DNA of 64,000 nucleotides from positions 3,461,625 to 3,525,624 of the forward strand of contig OX155972.1 in NCBI GenBank assembly GCA_944548615.1. The letters are read 5' to 3'. The position numbers were made by a program, and so were the translations under genes. Below are positions 1 to 17,748 of the stretch, in pieces; positions within the stretch are counted from its first letter, which is position 1, and each line of letters starts with the position of its first letter. The notes under the pieces are model-generated. The model searched no databases. It saw nothing but the letters and a program-made list of their open reading frames with translations, and was not told the origin of the DNA. The stretch comes from Micropterix aruncella (taxonomy: Eukaryota; Arthropoda; Insecta; Lepidoptera; Micropterigidae).

Positions 1-115
1 TCGGAATAATTTCAACGTTTTCCGATAGAGCGCATTTATCTGATATCAGAAAAAATAAAATAAATAAAATAAATAAATAATTATAATTGCTTAGTTGTTA
101 AAAATGCTATGCAAT
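1..115. repeat. Fragment of the GATATC/GCTATGCAATAGC fold-back repeat
   Basis: This sequence matches, mostly in inverted orientation, the terminal modules of the long-inverted-repeat elements at 43026-44110 and 46375-47922. Shared blocks are the CCGATAGAGCGC block, the TGATATCAGAAAAAAT block, the ATAATTATAATTGC block and the palindromic GCTATGCAATAGC end. It is cut by the window edge, so its full extent is unknown. It lies just upstream of a lipase exon, inside that gene's intron. Confidence 0.7.
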
Positions 116-172
116 AGCACGTATTTTTATTTCCTAAATAAAGGAACTATGTTTACTTGTTCTATTTTTCAG

Positions 173-2025
173 CTTACCGCACGGCTACTTGGAATTTATG
201 AATTCCTTCCAAACAGTGAATTCATAGGATCACTTCTTGTAGGTGCTTGTTTGCTTACTACTGAAGCGCCTATCTTCTGTCCTATTATACCAAGTTTATT
301 TGGTGGTGCCGATTTTGCACAATTGAATAAGGTGAGTTGAATACATTGTTCAGTTTTGCTTACAAAATCTCCTGTTTTTATATCTGTGTAGTGAATAATT
401 TAAAAAATGGATTTGGTAATAATGCTAAAATTAATCAATGCTAATATGTTCAATGATATCAATGATAATACGTAGCGTTCGTGATCGGAATTAAAATCGG
501 AAATTAGTACTTGTGAAGGAGACAGAGCAATACGTCAGAGCGGAATGTGAAATGAACGGTTATCACTTTTATGGATTAAAACTACCCACTGAATCAGCCA
601 AATCTACACCGCACGAAATGATTTCAAAGTTATTCGGGCGTTTATAATTTTGGCAGGCATTTTGGTGCGGATAAACCCGACGACAGTTCATTTCATATGT
701 GAACCCGGGTAGGACTCTGGACTTAGGGCTAGTTTCCCCTAGAAATCAACCTTCTGGCGCTCCTGGACGGTCTGCGCACCGTGCGGCATAAGTCAATCAA
801 CTGTGCACTCTGACTAACATTCGGGGGAGTCTGGAAGCAGTACTGTTTCCTATAGAGCGGGGGTGGTCGCGGACCGTACGGCGACTGCTCTTGAAACGAC
901 CATCGACTACCCGATCCTGGGTGAACAGCCGGGTAAAGGATGCCGTAGTCCGCGATAGAGTCGGTACACACCGTTTCACCGCTTCGTAAGGGAGAGGACA
1001 GCGCAAGCGACTTCGAACTCGGATTCAATCGAGAGACTGTAGTAATCTGGTTGCAATTGGAAGTAAGGGCGTGAGTGTAAGCCTGCTGGGTAACACTCCT
1101 GGCTATCTCGCGGTTAAGGCGTTGGCCTCTTACGGGTATGTGGCGGAGCTTGACGGTGGGCTGTTTTTGTCCAAGTCTTCCTCGCTCACTTCAGGGAGAC
1201 AGAACGACTAATCGTTAAAACTTCCTGAGGTGACGGTCTCGCCCGCTGTAGTTGAAAATTCTAGAAGTTCATTTCATATTCTGACGTATTGCTCTGTCTC
1301 GTTCGGTTGAGCTAAGTTCCTATTTTAGTTAACGAAGAAACGCAATCGGGCCCTGTGTCACCGTATACGAGTAGGTACCTTACTTTGCTGACTATCATGT
1401 ACGTAATTCCTTCAACCAACCAATATACAGGATACGTTTTTAATTAGTGACATCCTGGAAGAGTGTAAATCAGTACGAACAAATAAGCAACTTGTGATAT
1501 TTTTTTTGGATAAAACACAAACAGCCTTATAACTAAAAATGGTAGGAGTATTCGAAGAGCGGGTGAATGTAGGTTTTATAGAGCTTAATGTTTGGCATAA
1601 AGTATTAATGTTTGGCAATATTGCCTATTTTATTTTAGACAATGGAACCCATATACGAAGCCTCATTGTTTCAAGGCACCTCGATTCAAGGACTACTACA
1701 CTACCTGCAGTCGGCAAAATATGGCTTTTTTCGCCAGTACGATTACCGCGGCGGAAACATGAAGAAGTACAACTCAACGGTGCCCCCGGATTATCCCATC
1801 GAACGGATCTGCGCAAAAATGACTTTATTCTTCGGCACTAACGACATCTTGGCCGAAACAGAGGACGTGATGACATTGTACAATATAATTAAGCAGCATT
1901 GTTCCCTAGTTAACCTCGTGCAGATACCCATACCAAATTGCAGCCACGTCGACCCCTTAATGGCCATTGATAGTAAGGTAAAGTTATATGATGAAGTAAT
2001 AGCGCTCATAGATGCAGCAACATAA
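173..2025 (+). CDS. Acid-lipase-like alpha/beta hydrolase, last two exons (5' partial)
   Basis: Two exons are visible, 173-331 and 1639-2025, flanked by TTTTTCAG at 165-172, AAG|GTGAGT at 331/332 and TATTTTAG at 1631-1638; both junctions are phase 0. The joined C-terminal part is about 181 residues. It shows the C-terminal pattern of the lysosomal/gastric acid lipase family (abhydrolase-type triacylglycerol and cholesteryl-ester lipases): an F-x-G-T-S motif in the second exon, then G-T-N-D-I-L-A with the catalytic Asp and N-C-S-H-V-D with the catalytic His. The nucleophilic Ser (GHSxG) and signal peptide would lie on exons left of the window. The reading frame is intact up to TAA at 2023-2025. 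The 1.3-kb intron carries a MITE with a GR retroposon inside it. A likely poly(A) signal AATAAA lies at 2566-2571. The family is confident from motif order; substrate and orthology are not determined. Confidence 0.85.
521..1300. mobile_element. TIR-ended MITE, interrupted by a GR element
   Basis: The ends are inverted copies: GACAGAGCAATACGTCAGA at 521 reappears reversed at 1282-1300, and the similarity extends about 35 bp inward. Without the GR insertion and its 14-bp duplication the element would be about 200 bp. A related end, with GAGATAGAGCAATACGTTAGA, lies at about 36376-36430. No coding capacity was seen and the superfamily is unassigned. Confidence 0.6.
699..1264 (+). mobile_element. 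GR retroposon copy 1, 5'-truncated, with 14-bp target-site duplication
   Basis: The sequence AGTTCATTTCATAT occurs at 685-698 and again at 1265-1278, flanking a GC-rich insert. The insert corresponds to the full-length GR copy at 12816-13462 but lacks roughly its first 110 bp. Fixed-length duplication plus 5' truncation is the signature of target-primed reverse transcription. Confidence 0.8.
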
Positions 2026-2740
2026 GAATTTGTATCAAGAGTACTGTACTTAGTTTGTTATTCTTTATATAATTTTATTTAGAAGAGTTAACACCTTAAA
2101 ATATATTAGTAGGTAAGAGACAAGACTTGTCTCTTTTGAAATTCGAAATGAGACTGAGGCTGGGTCTCGTCTCGACGTCAGTTGAATCAACCCAGATGTA
2201 AGGCAGTATGTAATCATGGGAACAATTATGGCTCTGTGGAGCAGTGTTTTTCAACCTTTTTTAGATCGCGACCTCCTTTTCAGTAAAAAATAAAATAAAA
2301 TTCTTACGCTACCCCCTTTTGCCTGTTACTTAGTTATCTCGACCCCATTTAGTCGCTTCCACGTCTGTAACTATAAGCATTCATTAAAAAAAACTGTATG
2401 ACGAAAACCACACTAATTTTAACTGTTTTTTCCTTTCGAAGCTGTACTTACCTGTTACCATCGTAGATCAACATAAAAGTTTGTAAGAGAAATTGTAAAA
2501 ACACATAGTAAATATGTTTCTATTCCGAACCTATAATTTTAACGTTTGTATATTATTTAATATATAATAAAGATTTTGCAATATTTTCGATTTTTATTTT
2601 TACAAAAATTTTGCGTATAGAGCTGGCGGGCGACCTTTGTCCCGCCCGGACTTATTCGGATTTTTATTGCAGTCACATGCTTAAATCAACGTTTGGGAAA
2701 GCTACTGTAAATATAAATATATCATCTTTAAATATTCGCC
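2026..2740. other. Lipase 3' flank, no further gene seen
   Basis: AT-rich sequence with the candidate lipase poly(A) signal at 2566-2571. The piece at 2240-2345 (CAGTGTTTTTCAACC followed by GCGACC) looks like a dispersed repeat. Nothing coding was recognised on either strand. Confidence 0.5.
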
Positions 2741-2743
2741 TTA

Positions 2744-2868
<125 letters not shown>

Positions 2869-3643
2869 TATATATAAAATTCTCGTGTCACAATGTTCGT
2901 TCCCGTACTCCTCCGAAACGGCTTGACCGATTCTTATGAAATTTTGTGAGCATATTGAGTAGGTCTGAGAATCGGCCAACATCTATTTTTCATACCCCTT
3001 AGTGATAAGGGTTGTCCACCCTTAACATTTTTCTTTAATTTTTAGTCATTTTTTTATTTTTTTTATTTTTTTATTATGTCGCATTAAAAACTACATACAA
3101 CCCTAAATTTTTACCCTTTTATCACCAACCCCTATTTTTTAATAGCCATTTTAGAGACAATTTTTTTCGTAAAATTTATTTTTTTACAACTTTTGTCTGA
3201 ATTTTTTTTTCATAAAACTTATATTTTCATAAATTCTGCTATAATTTCATAAATTCAAACTAATCATTTCAAAACTGCGGCAAAAATCCGGGCCCTAATT
3301 ATACCTTTAACATTTTTCATCATTAACCCGCTCAGCACGTAACATCCCTTTGGGGACATGTATGGCGGCCGCCTAAAATCCGAAACATCCGCTACTGGAT
3401 ATCGCGCTCGCCGCTGCGAAAAATGCAATTTACGATTTGAAACGTCGTAATTAATCCTTTCTGATGGCGGAACGACATGGCCAAATAATCTTTAATTCGG
3501 CGGCCACCGGCGATAAAATCGAACGGCGATTTAAAAAGTTAGCATAGACGTCAAAACGGCAGTGCATCGGCCAGCGCCCGCGGCCGCGTATAGGTCCGCG
3601 GAATTTCATTAATTCTATTTATGTGTGTTTTGTACAGTGAGCA

Positions 3644-6600
3644 ATGCCAAGAAAACGCAAAGGGACTGATTTGAGCCGTAATACAAGTAAATCTCGAAGC
3701 TTGGGAAATAGAAGATCCGAAAGAACCGAAGAACAAATCCAGCAACAAAATACTGATGCACGTGTCAGAATGGCGCAATTGCGTCAAGAAGAGTCAGAAG
3801 ATACACGAGCTGAACGCAATGAAGTAATAAGATTAGAACAACGACAATCATGCCGTTTCACAGTCAATAGACGCAGAACAAATGACCAACAACGACAACA
3901 GGTACATCGAGCATTTACATCTGATTCATTCCTGCGTCTAGCATTCCAGTATGAGCCCGATATTGAATATTATGCTCATTCAAAAGTGGTAATTGGTGCT
4001 ATGGACAAGGAATGTCCGCATTGTCATGCTCTGAAATTCAAAAATGAGCCATCTGGGATGTGTTGCGCGTCAGGAAAAGTGCAACTACCTGAAATTGAAA
4101 CACCACCTGAACCATTGAACGGTTTACTTATCGGCACGGATCCAGATTCTAACGTGTTCCTGAAGTCAATTCGAACATTCAATTCATGCTTTCAAATGAC
4201 ATCGTTCGGAGCAACAGAAATAGTTCGAAATACTAATGCAAATGGTCAACAATACAATTCTACATTCAAAATCAGAGGCCAAGTTTATCATAAAATGGGC
4301 TCACTGCTGCCAATGCCAAACGAACCACATAAATTTTTACAAATTTACTTCATGGGCGGCGAGGATTCCGGAAGCGCACTTGCCAATCGCGTGAATTCAC
4401 GTTGTGATTATAATAACCTTGATTCATTTTATGCCAGACGCATCGTCAGCGAGCTGGATGCTCTATTGAACGAGCACAACGAATTGTTGAAAATATTCAA
4501 ATCACACATGCACAAATTACAAAGCGATAATCACGCTATCGTCATTAATCCTGATAAAACACCAGCTGGAGAGCATATTCGTAGATTCAATGCACCCGTT
4601 GTTGATGATGTTGCTGGAATCATGGTTGGCGATCGTACAGGTGCACGAGAAATTGTGATTCGTAGAAGAAATAATAATCTTCAGTTCATTGCTGATACAC
4701 ATCGTTCATATGACGCTCTCCAATATCCGCTAATATTCTGGAAGGGACAAGACGGATATTGCATAAACATAAAACAACGAGATCCCGTATCAGGTACTTC
4801 ATTGATTGTGAATTTGATCATTAATCATTTAACAAAACAATTAAATTATTGAACGTAATTAATTTAAATTATTTTTTATGAATATATTATTACAGGAGCT
4901 GAAACAAACAAGAACGTTAGCTCAAAGGATTATTATGCGTACCGATTAATGATTAGACGCGGCCTGGACAACGTCATTCTACGATGTCGTGAGCTTTGTC
5001 AACAATTCATGGTCGACATGTACGCGAAGATTGAGGGCGAACGACTACGATACTTACGATATAATCAACTAAAGCTGCGTGCGGAAGAGTACATTCATTT
5101 GCGAGACGCTATCAACAACAACGCTGACGTCGCCGAAATTGGTAACCATGTCATTTTACCATCATCGTACGTAGGCAGTCCACGTCATATGCAAGAATAT
5201 ATACAGGATGCTCTGACTTTCGTGCGCGAATATGGACGACCATGTTTATTTATCACGTTCACATGTAATCCAAAATGGCCAGAGATTGCATCTTTGCTAT
5301 TGCCTGGCCAAAATGCAATACATCGCCATGACATTACAGCACGTGTGTTCAGACAAAAGTTGAAGTCTTTAATAACTTTCATTACTAAATTACATGTATT
5401 CGGTCCCACACGTTGCTGGCTGTATTCGGTTGAGTGGCAAAAGCGAGGATTACCTCATGCACACATTTTGGTTTGGTTAATCGACAAAATCCGTCCTGAA
5501 GAAATCGATAGTATCATTTCTGCGGAAATTCCAGATCCGTCCACTGACCAACTGCTGTTTGATATTGTTACAACAAACATGATCCATGGTCCATGTGGTA
5601 CTCTTAATTGTTCATCGCCTTGCATGGCAGATGGAAAATGTACTAAAAATTTCCCTAAAAATTTTACTAATGATACGGTCACAAATGTCGACGGATACCC
5701 AATATATCGTCGAAGAAATTCCGATAATGGCGGACAATCATTTATTAAAAATATCAGCAACACAGACATTGATATTGACAATCGTTGGGTGGTGCCATAT
5801 TCGCCTCTGCTGAGCAAGACATACAATGCTCATATTAATGTTGAGTTCTGCAGTTCTGTGAAGAGCATCAAATACATTTGCAAGTATGTCCATAAAGGCA
5901 GTGATATGGCTGTGTTTAGAGTGGAAAATACTAATGTGAATGCTCCTCCAGTGAATAAAAACGATGAAATAACGCTCTACCAAATTGGTCGGTACATCAG
6001 CTCCAATGAAGCTGCTTGGCGTATTTTTGGTTTTTCAATTCATGAACGGGATCCAGCAGTTGTTCAGTTAGCCGTCCATCTTGAAAACGGTCAGCGTATA
6101 TTTTTCACGAACGAGACAGCGATTGATCGTGCAATAAATCCACCTAAAACTACACTCACTGAATTTTTTGAATTGTGTAATCGTGCGGATGATTTTGGTG
6201 CCTTTGCACGAACATTACTCTATTCACAAGTACCACGCTATTTCACATGGACTCAAACAAAAACATGGATGCCCCGCAAGCAAGGCTCACCAGTTGCTGC
6301 ATGTCTCAATTTATTTAAATCAAACGCCTTGGGGCGATTATTTACAGTCAATCCAAGACACACTGAGTGCTTTTATCTTCGACTGTTGTTGGTTAATGTT
6401 ACTGGCCCATTATCATTTCAAGATATACGTAAAGTGAATGGGCAACACTATCCAACGTATAAAGATGCATGCCTTGCACTCGGCTTACTGGAAGACGACA
6501 ACCAGTGGGAATGTATGCTTGCTGAAGCTGCATTGAACTGTACAGCAATACAAATTCGTCTACTATTCGCTATAGTGTTGACTACATGTTTCCCAGCCCG

Positions 6601-8257
6601 AGCACAGATATTGTGGGATAATCACAAAGATTCAATGACTGATGATATATTGCATCAACATCGTACACGGTGCCACGATCTAACCATAACATTCAGCGAC
6701 GCAATGTACAATGAAGCATTAATTGCTATTGAGGATCTTTGCATTGTCATTGCCAACTTACCACTCAGTCATTTCGGTATGAATTCGCCAAATCGAACTG
6801 CATCTGATTTAATGAATACTGAAATGAATCGTGAACTACAGTACAGCACTGTAGAAATGGCAGCGATTGTTGCCCGCAATGTCCCACTAATGAATGAGGA
6901 ACAAAGAACCATTTATGGTCGCATTATGCTCGCAGTTTCAGCTGGACAAGGTGGGTTCTTCTTTTTGGATGCACCGGGTGGAACTGGCAAAACATTCGTT
7001 ATTTCGCTAATTCTTGCTGAAATACGATCAAATAATGGCATCGCATTGGCCGTTGCATCATCGGGCATTGCAGCAACTTTATTGGATGGAGGCAGAACAG
7101 CTCATTCAGTATTTAAGCTGCCACTAAATATTCAGAATAACCCTGATGCAGTATGCAACATTAAGAAACAATCGTCAATGGCCACCGTGCTGAAACAGTG
7201 TAAAATTATCATCTGGGATGAATGTACTATGGCACACAAACATTCGCTTGAGGCGTTGAACAGGACATTGAAAGATATTAAAAACAACGACAAACTATTT
7301 GGCGGAACTCTGTTGGTCCTTTCAGGTGATTTCAGGCAAACACTTCCAGTCATTCCACGTTCAACATATGCTGATGAGATCAACGCTTGCTTAAAATCAT
7401 CCCCATTGTGGCGTAATGTTGAAAAAGTACAGCTGAAAGTAAATATGCGCGTTCAAATGCTTCAAGATCCATCCGCTGAAACATTTTCAAAACAACTCTT
7501 AGATATCGGTGATGGAAAAGTTGCTATAGATGAAACTGGATACGTAAAATTACCGACCGATTTCTGCACAATCGCTGATTCGCAAGATACTCTCATTGAA
7601 CAAATATTTCCCGATGTACACACTCAGTACATAAATCATGAGTGGCTTGCAGAAAGAGCAATTTTAGCGGCAAAAAATGTAGACGTTGACAATTTAAATC
7701 TGAAGATACAAATGTTGTTGCCAGGGAACTTGGTATCATATAAATCTATTGATACAGTTTGCGACGACAGCGAAGCAGTAAATTTTCCCACAGAGTTTTT
7801 GAACTCACTGGATTTGCCAGGCATGCCACCGCATAATTTACAATTAAAGGTTGGATCTGCGATTATCTTGCTTCGTAATTTGAACCCGCCCCGGCTGTGC
7901 AACGGTACGCGATTAGTCATTCAAAAATTAATGAAAAACGTGATCGAAGCCAGCATTTTAAATGGCAAGTTCCGAGGTGAAAATATATTAATACCACGGA
8001 TTCCTATTATACCTACAGATGTGCCAATTCAATTCAAACGTATTCAGTTTCCGATTAGATTGGCATTTGCAATGACAATCAACAAATCTCAAGGTCAAAC
8101 GATGTCTATTTGTGGCTTAGATTTGAGAACACCATGTTTTTCACACGGACAATTATACGTGGCCTGCTCTCGAGTGGGTAAACCATCCAGTTTGTTTGTG
8201 TTAGCTAAAGATGGACTAACAAAAAATATTGTTCACGCTATAGCATTAAGAGATTGA
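3644..8257 (+). CDS. Helitron Rep/Pif1-like helicase (RepHel), two exons
   Basis: This is the rolling-circle transposase of the Helitron: an HUH-type Rep nickase fused to a SF1 Pif1-family helicase. I read two exons, 3644-4793 and 4896-8257, about 1,503 residues, a usual length for RepHel. The N-terminal part (exon 1, basic start MPRKRKG) includes a C-P-H-C pair and the Helitron-like N-terminal domain. Exon 2 holds the Rep motifs: the two-His motif in G-L-P-H-A-H-I-L-V-W and the double-Tyr motif Y-I-C-K-Y-V-H-K. The helicase follows, with Walker A A-P-G-G-T-G-K-T (about 6976), Walker B W-D-E-C (about 7216), G-D-F-R-Q-T-L-P, N-K-S-Q-G-Q-T and V-A-C-S-R-V-G near the C-terminus. All key residues are present. 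Reading straight through would stop at 4850-4852; a 102-bp GT-AG intron (4794-4895) restores the frame and a continuous conserved region. ATG 3644 follows an upstream AT-rich leader and is the first start of the open frame. Confidence 0.93.
4794..4895 (+). other. Short intron within the Helitron RepHel gene
   Basis: GTACTT at 4794 and TTATTACAG ending at 4895 bound 102 bp of AT-rich sequence with stops. Removing it joins the D-P-V-S-G segment to A-E-T-N-K, which is continuous in related Helitron proteins as I know them. No cDNA evidence is available. Confidence 0.75.
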
Positions 8258-8510
8258 TATTGTTTGTTAGTGTTACTGTCATAATTGATTAATTAATGAT
8301 ATATAATTTTAAGGAATAAATTATAATAACTTTAAAATAATGTTTGCCTTTTGTTATTTTTATATTCCCTCATCGTTCACAGTGCTCCATGCCCATTTCA
8401 CGCATATACCACATTCTTACACACTTACAATAAGTAAGCTATTTTTTGTCTACACTAGAAATTACTTAAAAAATATTTATATGGCAAAACAACGTTTGCC
8501 GGGTCAGCTA

Positions 8511-8511
<1 letters not shown>

Positions 8512-8544
<33 letters not shown>
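8512..8544. repeat. (TA)n between the Helitron 3' end and the fold-back element
   Basis: About 33 bp of TA repeat directly following the Helitron CTAG and leading into the large palindrome. Confidence 0.9.
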
Positions 8545-8547
<3 letters not shown>

Positions 8548-9150
8548 CTTTTTTTAAAGAATTCGTTTAAAGGATGACACTTTGATGAAAAAATAAAAAT
8601 AATAAAAGCCACTTACATAGCTGGAAGGTTTTCCCGGACTGGACTGGGAAATGCTTATTGTTTAAACGAGATGTATTTTTGGATGAGTACCACTTTCGAC
8701 GGTACACTGTAGGTTTAATGGGATCCCTTTATCGCTAGCGAACGATCACCCTTCATCCACATCTCAAAAACAAAGCGTATCCTTTTGCAAACCAAAATAA
8801 AATGTCTTTATTAAAGACAAATTTAAGCAAAAACAATGAAAAAAGTGATTTTTTTCATTGTTTTTGCTTAAATTTGTCTTTAATAAAGACATTTTATTTT
8901 GGTTTGCAAAAGGATACGCTTTGTTTTTGAGATGTGGATGAAGGGTGATCGTTCGCTAGCGATAAAGGGATCCCATTAAACCTACAGTGTACCGTCGAAA
9001 GTGGTACTCATCCAAAAATACATCTCGTTTAAACAATAAGCATTTCCCAGTCCAGTCCGGGAAAACCTTCCAGCTATGTAAGTGGCTTTTATTATTTTTA
9101 TTTTTTCATCAAAGTGTCATCCTTTAAACGAATTCTTTAAAAAAAGATTT
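8545..9150. mobile_element. Near-perfect 600-bp palindrome (fold-back element) in a TA tract
   Basis: Two arms of about 300 bp (8545-8846 and 8849-9150) are reverse complements with almost no visible mismatches and only a few bases at the centre (AAAAAAGTGATTTTTT). Both sides are (TA)n. A diverged relative of one arm is at about 58735-58990, sharing the TACTTACGG/GACTTTCGACGGT and GATCAC blocks, and its terminus is seen as a small fold-back at 59388-59490. No coding sequence. It is either a fold-back MITE or, less likely, an inverted-duplication assembly artefact. Confidence 0.75.
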
Positions 9151-9175
9151 TACAAAAAACCAATCAAATATTAAC

Positions 9176-9369
<194 letters not shown>

Positions 9370-9454
9370 CTTATAATATAATATAAATTCAGAAAATTTT
9401 GAAAATCATGGTTGATAAAGGAAGCGAAGTCTAAAAATTATTCTGCCGGATGAG

Positions 9455-9960
9455 AGAAAGATAACGATTTGTCAGTGTGCTCTCCTCCCCCTTCCCCTTA
9501 TGGAGATGTCGCATTTCTCGACCTCACAGAGGAGTTATCCACCAAAGCTGAACGTCTCCAAAATGTCTATATTCGTTATATCATGGCCTCAGGAAATTTG
9601 ACCACATCACGGAGTATAGAGAGAAACTTCACTGGCTGTCAACCCTGGAGAAAAGAGACATGAGAGTTCTTTGTATGCTTTTCAAGATCTTGAATGGCGT
9701 TGCTCCCAATTATCCTAATGGCAGATTTACTGCACTATCAGTTCATGGACGCCCGCTGAGATCAAAAGATAACCTGCTACTCTCTATCCCTAGTCACAGA
9801 ACTGACTTTTTCTCATTCTCTTTCCCCGTGCATGGAGGCCGTCTTTGGAATGCTTTGCCTAAAAATGTCAGAAACGCGCCAATCATAACAAGTTTCAAAA
9901 CAGACTAAGAGATCATTTGAAATCTTCCACATAAATTTCCTTTCCCTTCCCATTCTCCTC
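9455..9960 (+). pseudogene. CR1/Jockey-like LINE reverse-transcriptase C-terminal remnant
   Basis: The translation in 9660-9908 contains L-F-K-I-L-N-G, L-R-S-K-D, and V-H-G-G-R-L-W-N-A-L-P followed by S-F-K-T-D. This is the conserved tail after the RT domain in CR1/Jockey-type non-LTR elements. The upstream segment 9469-9663 is in the same frame but separated by a stop at 9661-9663, and the 5' part is missing. It is a degenerate, 5'-truncated copy. Similar tails are at 21016-21465, 33170-33745, 37330-38245, 40322-40980 and 41925-42960. Confidence 0.75.
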
Positions 9961-11499
9961 CTTTTTAAACCTTAGCGTCCTTATAGGTGTTAAATTATTT
10001 TGGCGTGGCACATTCTGTGCGCACAAAGAGTTAAATGTATATTTCTTTCTATCCTCTTTTTTTGTATTAGGCTAAGTTATGTAGCATCTACTGGCAAATA
10101 ATGTTGTTACAATAGTAATGGTTAGCTCTAAAATATCTCCATATGGTCCTCAGACACCAGCAGATGTTTCCCTGACTATTTTGAGCATTCGTTCAGTAGT
10201 TTAGTGTAGCAGGAAAATCCCTTGATTGTAGGTTATATTGCCGCCGGGAGATCTACGTGGTCGGGGCGTATCACGTGGGTAAAACTTCAGACGTACCGCT
10301 TCCGTCTTTTCGCAGGATAAAACTGAACACGGAGAAACTGGAATTGCCTCTATATCTGTCTGTATACGAATAAATCGAGAAGGTTAAAGATTCTAGGCGC
10401 TATAAACGTGTAATGTCGCTGTCAAAAAAAGACTTCATTCTTGGTACCTGAATATTATCACCACTTCGTCTTCGTTTTTCTTTTCCAATTGGTAAACTAC
10501 TGTTTTTAATTCGATCACGATATAGAGACGCTGACAACGCGATTACCATTCTTGGTCAATAGGATTAGGTTTTAGCATATTATTTAGACAAGTTTCGAAG
10601 TTATGAAAAAACAGAAGGAGTCTTTACCGTGGTCACTGGGGGAGGATTAGGATGCCCTTTCGCGCACTTTTGGTCCGATTGTGGAGAAGTACCAAATTCG
10701 TAACGGTGCGAAGCGGTATCGCGACGCGGAAGTAAAGTACCGTAATGTTATTCAGTTGACAATTTATATAGTACTGCAGAGCGGGCGAGCTCGTTCGCAC
10801 TCGCTCGCGGTTACACGATGTCCGTTCATAAACGTACATAACAATAATCCGACTCCAATGATCCGCGTGAGTGGTAACACTCGACGCGGGAAAATATGAC
10901 TTCCCTATTTGGCGGTGTAAATTAAATATGACATTGTGACGTATTTTCTACACTACGCCCCCCCAGAAAACGACTAGTTTTCGCCTTGTTCTGGTAACAA
11001 AATAAAATTAACAATACATCGTGTAAATAATAGAAAACATTGGCATTTAAAACTTAGAAATGCAAAAAAAAAAATGTTTTAAAAAGTAGTACTTTTGTAC
11101 TTATGCTGACTTATGTTTCGAATAAAAATATTCACAAGAAGTATAAATGTTGTAAAACATGCTGTAAAGTTTCACAAAAATCATACATTAACTGTTGTGG
11201 GTAAAACAAACGTAAAAAATCGTAAATTCACATTTTGTAAGCAATGTGTATAAAAATTGTTACTCAAGTTTGAAAAAAAACTAGGCGTTGAAAAATGTGA
11301 TAGGCGTTAAGAAAATGTGATAGAATGACGAAAAAGATCATTGAAGTTGACTTAGCCTACGTGTGTTAGAGTTTAGCTTTAACAGTGCTATTTGTCCCAG
11401 TAGTATGCAGGATTTTATGACGTGAAATTTACAGTCTCCCGAAAATTTTCATCTAAAAATTAAAACATTGAAATAAAATTAAGTAAGTGTATCGCTTAC
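9961..11499. other. Non-coding stretch between LINE tail and Kir exon; Kir C-terminus not found
   Basis: The first part is probably LINE 3' UTR. I searched the minus strand here for the Kir cytoplasmic domain (R-P-K-K-R, R-D-G-x-L motifs) and found no convincing match. A C-tract at 10958-10966 and several short poly(A) runs are present. A short minus-strand open frame around 10400-10560 has no recognisable similarity. Confidence 0.4.
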
Positions 11500-17169
<5,670 letters not shown>

Positions 17170-17279
17170 CTGAAAGAGAAATTCAAGTTAGTTGTTGTCG
17201 GCTGAAAGTTAAAAGTGCTGGGCACCGGTGATTTAGCGTCGTGATGAGGTCAGTTAGGCGGTGTCGTCTACAACGGCCG

Positions 17280-17748
17280 AACCCGTTACCACAACTTCGG
17301 TTGTCGACTACAGCGGGCGAGCCCGTCACCACAGGAAGTTTTAACGATTAGTCGTTCTATCTCCCTGGAGTGAGCGTAGAAGACTTGGGACAAAACAGTC
17401 CACCATCTAGCTACGCCACAACCCGTTAGAGACCAACGCCTTACCGGGAGATAGCCAGTAATGTTACCTGGCGGGCGACACTCGCGCCCTAACTACCAAT
17501 TGTGACCAGATTTCTCCGGTCTCTCGATTGGTTCCGAGTTCGAGGTCGCTTGCGCGGTCCTCTCCCTTACGAAGCGGTGAAACGGTGTATACCGAATCTA
17601 TCGCGGACCACGGCGTCCTTTACCCGGTTTTCACCCAGGATCGGATGGCCGATGGTCATTTCAAGAGCAGTCGCCGTAAGGTCTGCAACCACCCCAGCTC
17701 TATAGGAAACAGTACAGCTTCCAGACTCCCCCGACTGTTAGTCAGAGT
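17280..17748 (-). mobile_element. GR element copy 5 (left part), minus orientation, split by an R1-clade LINE
   Basis: This is the reverse complement of GR from its 3' end (GTTGTCGACTACAGCGGGCG) inwards to the site ACTGTTAGTCAGAGT (17734-17748), where the LINE begins. The rest of the same copy resumes at 19149. Confidence 0.85.

Larger units (their letters stand above)
332..1638 (+). other. Lipase intron containing nested mobile elements
   Basis: This is the GT-AG intron between the two lipase exons. It contains a MITE with inverted ends (521-565 and 1266-1300) that is itself interrupted by a GR retroposon (699-1264). Nothing coding was recognised. Confidence 0.75.

Noticed and set aside
1642..2025. 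Lipase reading as a single-exon gene starting at ATG 1642
   Set aside because: The Met lies within a conserved lipase stretch, an acceptor sits immediately upstream, and the preceding exon 173-331 joins in phase 0.
10633..10899. Overlapping open frames on both strands that might be the missing Kir C-terminus
   Set aside because: No Kir cytoplasmic motifs (R-P-K-K-R, R-D-G, G-Y-G-x-R) and no matching splice sites could be seen.
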